Of a DNA stretch of 9,926 nt, positions 5,872-9,926 are shown piece after piece. Source of the stretch: Desulfotomaculaceae bacterium (GTDB lineage: Bacteria > Bacillota > Desulfotomaculia > Desulfotomaculales > Pelotomaculaceae). The stretch spans positions 1-9,926 of the forward strand of contig JAQVLS010000047.1 of NCBI GenBank assembly GCA_028704035.1. The letters are read 5' to 3'. Each line of letters begins with the position of its first letter. Position 1 is the first letter of the stretch. Under the pieces are notes generated by a model. The model did not search any database. It had not been told where the DNA came from and was given only the letters and a program-made list of their open reading frames with translations. The translations under genes were made by a program, and so were the position numbers.

Positions 5872-7230
5872 TTGTCGATGCGTACAAAGACCAAATACCT
5901 ATGCCAGGAATGCGGGCAGCAGTCAGCCCGCTGGTTGGGACGCTGCCCCGGCTGCGGTACCTGGAACAGCCTGATTGAAGAGTGTGTTAACCCGCGCAAG
6001 GAGGTCAATCCCTCCTCTCTGGGGGGTGACTTGCCGCGTCCGGTTACGGAAGTGTCCGTACTGGAAGAAGAACGTTTTTCCACAGAACTTGGTGAAATGG
6101 ACCGTGTCCTTGGCGGGGGCCTGGTGCCTGGTTCGCTGGTTTTACTCGGCGGCGATCCGGGGATTGGCAAGTCGACCCTGCTGCTTCAGGCATCTCAATT
6201 ACTCAGCCGCAAGATGCAAGTGCTATACGTATCCGGGGAAGAGTCGACACGACAGATTCGGCTTAGGGCCGACCGCCTGGGAGAGCTTTTGCCTGGTTTA
6301 CTGTTGTTATCTGAAACGGATATAGATGTTATGGAGCGCCATCTCAGGGAGCTCGCGCCGCCGGTGGCGGTGATTGATTCTATACAAACGATGTATAAAA
6401 GTGATTTAGGCTCTGCCCCAGGAAGTGTGGGACAGGTCCGCGAATGCGCGGCCCAGCTTATGCGCCTGGCCAAGACAGAAGGCATCTCAATTTTTCTGGT
6501 TGGGCATGTGACCAAAGAAGGCGTGATCGCCGGCCCGCGGGTATTGGAGCACATGGTCGATACCGTCCTTTACCTGGAAGGTGACCGGCACCAGTTTTTC
6601 CGTATCCTGCGCTGTGTAAAAAACAGGTTTGGTTCAACAAACGAAATAGGCATTTTTGAAATGAGCGGCAGCGGCCTGATTGAGGTAACTAACCCCTCGG
6701 CCCTGTTTTTAATTCACCGCTCACAGGGAGGAGTGCCCGGGTCGGCTGTTGCCGCAGCGCTGGAAGGGAGCAGGCCGCTTTTAGTAGAGATACAGGCCCT
6801 GGTATCACCGGCAGGATACGGTACACCGCGGCGGATGACCGCAGGAGTTGATTATAACCGGGTGGCCCTGATCACAGCTGTTTTGGAAAAGAGGGTTGGT
6901 TTAAACTTAGGTAGTCATGATATTTACGTCAATGCTGTCGGCGGGGTAAAGCTCGATGAACCCGCGATAGACCTGGCTATCGCCTGTGCTTTAACCTCAA
7001 GTTTCCGGGATAAGCCTGTTGACAGCGAGATGGCTTTAGCCGGGGAAATAGGACTTACCGGTGAACTGCGACCGGTTACCGGGGTAGAGAAAAGAGTAAA
7101 AGAGGCCTTTAAACTTGGTTTCAAACGCTTTTTGTTGTCCGGCCAAAGCGCTGCAGACCATACTGCGGATACGGGTATATTAACCGCTGATACACTTGCT
7201 ACAGCGCTGGATCTGGCTATAAAGGTATAA
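5872..7230 (+). CDS. radA: RadA (Sms), DNA repair and recombination ATPase
   Basis: RadA is a RecA-like hexameric helicase that promotes branch migration and recombinational repair. The 452-residue length is typical. It has a C4 zinc finger (C11, C14, C25, C28), Walker A GDPGIGKST (94-102), a Walker B-like VAVIDSIQTMY (165-175) and the RadA-specific KNRFGSTNE (250-258). The C-terminal Lon-like domain contains GGVKLDEPAIDLAIACAL (357-374) without the Lon catalytic serine, which is normal for RadA. Two starts are possible: TTG 5872, 5 nt after GGAG (5863-5866), or ATG 5878 two codons later, 11 nt away; the protein differs only by Met-Ser. It has its own promoter after the clpC terminator and is followed 2 nt later by the disA frame. 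Confidence 0.97.
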   Translation: MSMRTKTKYLCQECGQQSARWLGRCPGCGTWNSLIEECVNPRKEVNPSSLGGDLPRPVTEVSVLEEERFSTELGEMDRVLGGGLVPGSLVLLGGDPGIGKSTLLLQASQLLSRKMQVLYVSGEESTRQIRLRADRLGELLPGLLLLSETDIDVMERHLRELAPPVAVIDSIQTMYKSDLGSAPGSVGQVRECAAQLMRLAKTEGISIFLVGHVTKEGVIAGPRVLEHMVDTVLYLEGDRHQFFRILRCVKNRFGSTNEIGIFEMSGSGLIEVTNPSALFLIHRSQGGVPGSAVAAALEGSRPLLVEIQALVSPAGYGTPRRMTAGVDYNRVALITAVLEKRVGLNLGSHDIYVNAVGGVKLDEPAIDLAIACALTSSFRDKPVDSEMALAGEIGLTGELRPVTGVEKRVKEAFKLGFKRFLLSGQSAADHTADTGILTADTLATALDLAIKV

Positions 7231-7244
7231 AGGTGGTTAATTTG
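7229..7244 (+). promoter_or_regulatory. Ribosome binding site that suggests the disA start
   Basis: AAAGGTGG (7229-7236) overlaps the radA stop and stands 5 nt before TTG 7242-7244, which would give a protein starting MKEEKIAG. The upstream in-frame GTG (7233-7235) lies inside this site but has its own AAAGG at 7221-7225 with 7 nt spacing. Both are possible; the protein differs by three residues. Confidence 0.45.
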
Positions 7245-8318
7245 AAAGAAGAAAAAATAGCGGGAAAATTACTTAAAGTATTGCGTACTGTAGCGCCGGG
7301 TACCCCCCTGCGAGATGGTCTTGAAAATATTCTCAGAGCAAAAACCGGCGGTTTGATAGTAATCGGTGAGTCATCAGAGGTTATGAAAATTATAGAAGGC
7401 GGCTTTGTCATCAATGCTGATTTTACGCCTGCCGGTCTTTACGAGCTGGCTAAAATGGACGGGGCGATTATATTAAGTAAGGACGCCAAAAAAATCCTGG
7501 CGGCCAACACCCAGTTGGTCCCGGAGCAAAGCATTCCATCAAGTGAGACGGGTATTCGTCACCGCAGTGCGGAAAGGGCGGCGAAGCAGACAGACACGCT
7601 GGTTATTTCCATATCACAGCGGCGGGGTGTAATAACAATCTATAAAGGAACTTTAAAATATGTCCTAAAGGATATCAGCGTGCTGCTGTCAAAAGCCAAC
7701 CAGGCTCTCCAGACTCTTGAAAAATACCGCTCTGTACAGGACAAGCTGCTGCTGGGTTTAAGCGCTCTAGAGTTTGCGGATGCTGTTACATTATTCGATG
7801 TGGCCAAATCCATACAAAGAGTTGAAATGGTTTTAAGGGTGGTCAGGGAGATAGAAATGTATATCAGTGAACTTGGCGTTGAGGGCCGGCTGATTACCAT
7901 GCAGATAGAGGAACTGGTGGCTAACACGGAAGACGAAGGTCTCCTGGTAATCCAGGATTATGCGATGAACATAGGGGAGAAAACACCTTCTACTATTCTT
8001 AATATTATTAGAAGTTTGCCTTCAGAAGACATCCTTGACCTGGCTCTAATTGCCAGGGTTCTTGGCTATCCCGGCAGCGCCGGCATTCTTGACCAGCATG
8101 TTATGCCCAGGGGTTATCGGGTTTTGGAGAAAATACCCAGACTGCCACTGTCCGTTATTGACAACCTGGTTAAGGAATTTGGCGCACTCGGCAAAACCCT
8201 GGTAGCTACAATAGAAGAACTTGACGGGGTGGAAGGTATTGGTGAAGTCCGCGCCCGTTCCATTAAAGATGGTCTCAACAGGTACCGCGAGAAGGTTTTA
8301 CAAGAATGGCCCAGATAA
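7233..8318 (+). CDS. disA: DisA, DNA-scanning diadenylate cyclase
   Basis: DisA condenses two ATP into c-di-AMP and slows when it meets branched DNA, reporting genome integrity. The 361 residues (358 from the alternative TTG 7242) match the family length. The N-terminal cyclase domain (about 10-150) shows the VAPGTPLRDGLENILRA region (20-36), the catalytic DGA (76-78) within LAKMDGAIIL, and RHR (109-111) within SSETGIRHRSAER. A helical spine follows. A helix-hairpin-helix domain closes the protein, with EELDGVEGIGEVRARSI from about residue 328. Catalytic motifs are intact. It follows radA by 2 nt, so the two are co-transcribed and probably coupled; Bacillus RadA is reported to interact with DisA. 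No clear terminator separates it from the carD promoters. Confidence 0.97.
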   Translation: MVNLKEEKIAGKLLKVLRTVAPGTPLRDGLENILRAKTGGLIVIGESSEVMKIIEGGFVINADFTPAGLYELAKMDGAIILSKDAKKILAANTQLVPEQSIPSSETGIRHRSAERAAKQTDTLVISISQRRGVITIYKGTLKYVLKDISVLLSKANQALQTLEKYRSVQDKLLLGLSALEFADAVTLFDVAKSIQRVEMVLRVVREIEMYISELGVEGRLITMQIEELVANTEDEGLLVIQDYAMNIGEKTPSTILNIIRSLPSEDILDLALIARVLGYPGSAGILDQHVMPRGYRVLEKIPRLPLSVIDNLVKEFGALGKTLVATIEELDGVEGIGEVRARSIKDGLNRYREKVLQEWPR

Positions 8319-8361
8319 CACTCATCAATAATTTTTATATAATTTATCTTAGAGTTTAGTG

Positions 8362-8390
8362 TTGACACTGTATTATAGCTGTGCTAAAAT
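8362..8390 (+). promoter_or_regulatory. Upstream promoter P1 of the carD-like gene
   Basis: A perfect TTGACA (8362-8367), 17 bp and TAAAAT (8385-8390), with TGC just before the -10 (extended -10). Predicted start is near 8397, giving an 80-nt leader that contains AGGTGG (8434-8439). Confidence 0.8.
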
Positions 8391-8400
8391 TATAGTTTAT

Positions 8401-8429
8401 TTGACACAGCGCTTTTTTTGTGGTATATT
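8401..8429 (+). promoter_or_regulatory. Downstream promoter P2 of the carD-like gene
   Basis: A perfect TTGACA (8401-8406), 17 bp and TATATT (8424-8429), with TGG before the -10. P1 and P2 share 18 of 29 positions and are 39 bp apart, as if duplicated. The P2 start falls near 8436, within AGGTGG (8434-8439). Confidence 0.8.
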
Positions 8430-8444
8430 TTATAGGTGGCAAAT

Positions 8445-8456
8445 ATGTTGTTATGA
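8445..8456 (+). other. Possible three-codon leader ORF (Met-Leu-Leu)
   Basis: ATG TTG TTA TGA at 8445-8456 is preceded by AGGTGG (8434-8439) with 5 nt spacing. Its stop overlaps ATG 8453-8455 as ATGA, and that ATG is in frame with the carD-like protein. This resembles a translational coupling arrangement but may be chance. Confidence 0.2.
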
Positions 8457-8462
8457 AAACAT

Positions 8463-8470
8463 GGGGGGGG
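8463..8470 (+). repeat. G8 homopolymer tract before the carD-like start
   Basis: Eight consecutive G bases end 6 nt before ATG 8477. They probably act as the ribosome binding site for that start. If translation began at ATG 8453 instead, the tract would encode Trp-Gly-Gly, and slippage would change the reading frame. Confidence 0.6.
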
Positions 8471-8476
8471 TACGGC

Positions 8477-8953
8477 ATGTTTAAAATAGGAGATAAAGTG
8501 GTGTACCCGATGCATGGTGCAGGCGTAATCGAATCCATTGAAGAGAAGGAAGTGCTGGGAGAAAGGCGTAAGTATTACATTCTGCAGCTGCCGGTGGGTG
8601 ATATGAAAGTAATGATCCCGATCAACAATGGTGAAGGTGTGGGTTTAAGAGAGGTAATTGACTGGCAGGGTGTGGAGAAGGTGTTGCACATCATGCGCCA
8701 GCAGTGTACTGCAATGTCGCCGAACTGGAACCGCAGGTACCGCGCCAATTTAGAAAAAATTAAGAGCGGTAACATATATGAAGTGGCCGAAGTTGTGCGC
8801 AACCTAATGAAGAGGGACCGTGAAAAGGGGCTTTCTTCCGGCGAAAGAAAAATGCTGGATAATGCAAGACAAATCTTAATCAGCGAGCTGGTTTTAGCCA
8901 CGGAACTGGAGGAGGAAAAGGCCCAGTCGCTTTTAGATGGCGCCTTTGCTTAA
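8477..8953 (+). CDS. carD: CarD/CdnL-family RNA polymerase-binding regulator
   Basis: Members of this family bind the RNA polymerase beta subunit and stabilise open promoter complexes. The 158-residue length fits CdnL/CarD. The RNA-polymerase-interacting domain occupies about 1-60, starting FKIGDKVVYPMHGAGVIE and including DMKVMIPI (42-49). The helical C-terminal domain (about 65-158) holds the SPNWNRRYRANLEKI segment (81-95), with a Trp (84) where CarD proteins have the DNA-wedging tryptophan. I chose ATG 8477 because family members begin at this motif. In-frame ATG 8453 would add MKTWGGYG. GTG 8420 is unlikely because it precedes the P2 start. Two strong tandem promoters drive it, and a terminator begins at its stop codon. 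Its regulon cannot be told from sequence. Confidence 0.92.
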   Translation: MFKIGDKVVYPMHGAGVIESIEEKEVLGERRKYYILQLPVGDMKVMIPINNGEGVGLREVIDWQGVEKVLHIMRQQCTAMSPNWNRRYRANLEKIKSGNIYEVAEVVRNLMKRDREKGLSSGERKMLDNARQILISELVLATELEEEKAQSLLDGAFA

Positions 8954-8981
8954 AAAGCGTCAGTATTTACTGACGCTTTTT
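8952..8981 (+). terminator. Rho-independent terminator of the carD-like gene
   Basis: AAAAAGCGTCAGTA (8952-8965) and TACTGACGCTTTTT (8968-8981) form a perfect 14-bp inverted repeat around TT, overlapping the stop codon (8951-8953). The A and T flanks make it effective on either strand. Confidence 0.92.
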
Positions 8982-8997
8982 AATTTAATGCGATCTA

Positions 8998-9027
8998 TTG
9001 ATGCAATGTGTATGCAAATTATATAAT
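8998..9027 (+). promoter_or_regulatory. Promoter of the PIN/TRAM gene
   Basis: TTGATG (8998-9003) and a perfect TATAAT (9022-9027) are 18 bp apart. The start would be near 9034, leaving a leader of about 40 nt. ATGCAA occurs twice between the elements (9001-9006 and 9012-9017), of unknown meaning. Confidence 0.55.
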
Positions 9028-9056
9028 ATAGTTGTTGGTTTGAAAATAGTTTGTAG

Positions 9057-9066
9057 AGGAGGTGAT
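9057..9066 (+). promoter_or_regulatory. Strong ribosome binding site of the PIN/TRAM gene
   Basis: AGGAGGTGAT is fully complementary to the 16S rRNA 3' tail. It ends 6 nt before GTG 9073, which fixes this non-ATG start. Confidence 0.8.
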
Positions 9067-9072
9067 AAGTAA

Positions 9073-9926
9073 GTGTTAAAGAGGATTGTGTATATTGTTC
9101 TGCTAACTGTTTTTACCGCCGGTGGATTTGCCTCGGGGTATTTTTTGGTTAACAGCGACTTAATTTCTTTTTTTGTCAATCTGCCACAGCAGTTCAAATT
9201 TGGTTTTATTGGGCTTTCTACATTGTTATTCCTGGTGGCTGGTATTCTGCTGATACCGCTGCTCATCCGCTGGGTCATACGGCTGATGGTTTTTATTGAG
9301 CAGTATTTGCAAAGGATACCGTCTCAGGATCTGTTAATGGGCTTAGTTGGCCTGGTTATTGCACTTATAATTGCTAATTTAATAAGGCCGGCCATTTCTT
9401 CGATTGGTTGGCCGGGAATTGTTTTATCGGTTTTATTAACCTTGTTCCTGGCATACCTTGGATTAAGTGTTTTCATTAAAAAACGTGAAGAGCTTTTATC
9501 ACTTTTCACCAGCATATCCAAGTTCGGCAAGGAACGTGTCGCGAAAGCCGAGCTCCGCGCCGGGCAGTTAAAAATTCTCGACACCAGCGTTATTATTGAC
9601 GGGAGGATATCAGAGCTTTGCGAAAGCGGTTTTATCGAAGGAATCCTCCTCGTTCCTGCCTTTGTGCTTGAGGAACTGCGTCATATTGCCGACTCTCCGG
9701 ATCTCCTGAAACGGAACAGGGGCCGACGAGGCCTGGACATACTGAATAAGATGCGTAAGGATCAGGATATCAAGATCCAGATATATGACAATAACCGCGG
9801 GTTGGAGGAAGCGGCTGAGGTAGACACCAAGCTGGTCAAACTGGCCCAAAAACTTACAGCCAAAATTGTTACAAATGATTTCAACCTAAACAAAGTAGCG
9901 GAACTGCATGGTGTCAAAGTGCTCAA
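9073..9926 (+). CDS. yacL: Membrane PIN/TRAM-domain protein, YacL type, C-terminus outside window
   Basis: GTG 9073 opens a frame that reaches the right edge after 284 codons without a stop. The N-terminal part has four hydrophobic helices (about residues 5-26, 44-66, 87-107 and 113-135), so it is an inner-membrane protein. A PIN nuclease-like domain follows. LKILDTSVIIDGRI (167-179) carries Asp170, VLEELRHIADS (198-208) an acidic pair, EVDTKLVKLA (249-258) Asp251 and VTNDFNLNK (266-274) Asp269. The full acidic set expected for metal binding is therefore present. KRNRGRRGLDIL (213-224) is a YacL-family signature. A TRAM RNA-binding domain should follow outside the window. Bacillus yacL sits next to disA and before ispD, which supports the call. 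A ribonuclease role is inferred from the fold; the substrate is unknown. Confidence 0.9.
   Translation, partial: MLKRIVYIVLLTVFTAGGFASGYFLVNSDLISFFVNLPQQFKFGFIGLSTLLFLVAGILLIPLLIRWVIRLMVFIEQYLQRIPSQDLLMGLVGLVIALIIANLIRPAISSIGWPGIVLSVLLTLFLAYLGLSVFIKKREELLSLFTSISKFGKERVAKAELRAGQLKILDTSVIIDGRISELCESGFIEGILLVPAFVLEELRHIADSPDLLKRNRGRRGLDILNKMRKDQDIKIQIYDNNRGLEEAAEVDTKLVKLAQKLTAKIVTNDFNLNKVAELHGVKVL

Noticed and set aside
8420..8476. GTG 8420 as the start of the carD-like gene
   Set aside because: It lies upstream of the P2 -10 and the P2 transcription start, and the added residues do not resemble the family N-terminus, which begins at ATG 8477.
1..9926. CRISPR array, insertion sequence, toxin-antitoxin or phage defence system
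   Set aside because: No regularly spaced repeats, transposase motifs or terminal repeats were seen. The only PIN domain is in a four-helix membrane YacL-type protein with no antitoxin partner, which is not a VapC toxin.

Overview
This window looks like chromosomal core DNA of a low- to mid-GC Firmicute. The gene order ctsR-mcsA-mcsB-clpC-radA-disA-carD-PIN/TRAM is the one known from clostridial Firmicutes. The intermediate base composition, the GTG and TTG starts and the neighbouring DUF1786 gene suggest a relative of Desulfotomaculum/Pelotomaculum (Peptococcaceae). That assignment is inference from gene content and protein flavour, not from a search. I see no mobile element, CRISPR array or phage gene.

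Layout: Positions 1-672 (minus strand) hold the N-terminal 224 codons of a DUF1786/COG4012 protein that runs off the left edge. A 13-codon basic mini-ORF overlaps its start, and an extended -10 promoter lies further upstream. Facing the other way is a tRNA-Asn(GTT) gene with a near-consensus promoter and a terminator (841-1005). The stress and proteostasis operon ctsR-mcsA-mcsB-clpC follows (1047-5710). Its promoter carries two operator-like sequences: a perfect Fur-type 7-1-7 inverted repeat on the -35 element, and a CtsR direct-repeat operator at the transcription start and first codons. A bulged terminator and a new extended -10 promoter separate it from radA-disA (5815-8318). The carD-like gene (8477-8953) has two tandem, near-duplicate, almost perfect sigma-A promoters and ends in a perfect terminator. 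A promoter and a very strong ribosome binding site then precede a membrane-anchored PIN-domain protein (YacL type), cut off by the right edge.

How the genes work together: CtsR represses the operon. McsA activates the arginine kinase McsB, which acts on CtsR and marks damaged proteins with phospho-arginine. ClpC, with ClpP encoded elsewhere, degrades them. RadA is a DNA-repair ATPase. DisA scans DNA and makes the second messenger c-di-AMP, and in Bacillus RadA is reported to modulate DisA. The CarD-like protein binds RNA polymerase at promoters.

I found no undescribed multi-gene system. The best leads are regulatory (the Fur-type box on the ctsR promoter, the twin carD promoters, mini-ORFs overlapping or abutting two gene starts) plus two residue changes in regulatory motifs: RGSGG in CtsR and LDxxRA in McsB.
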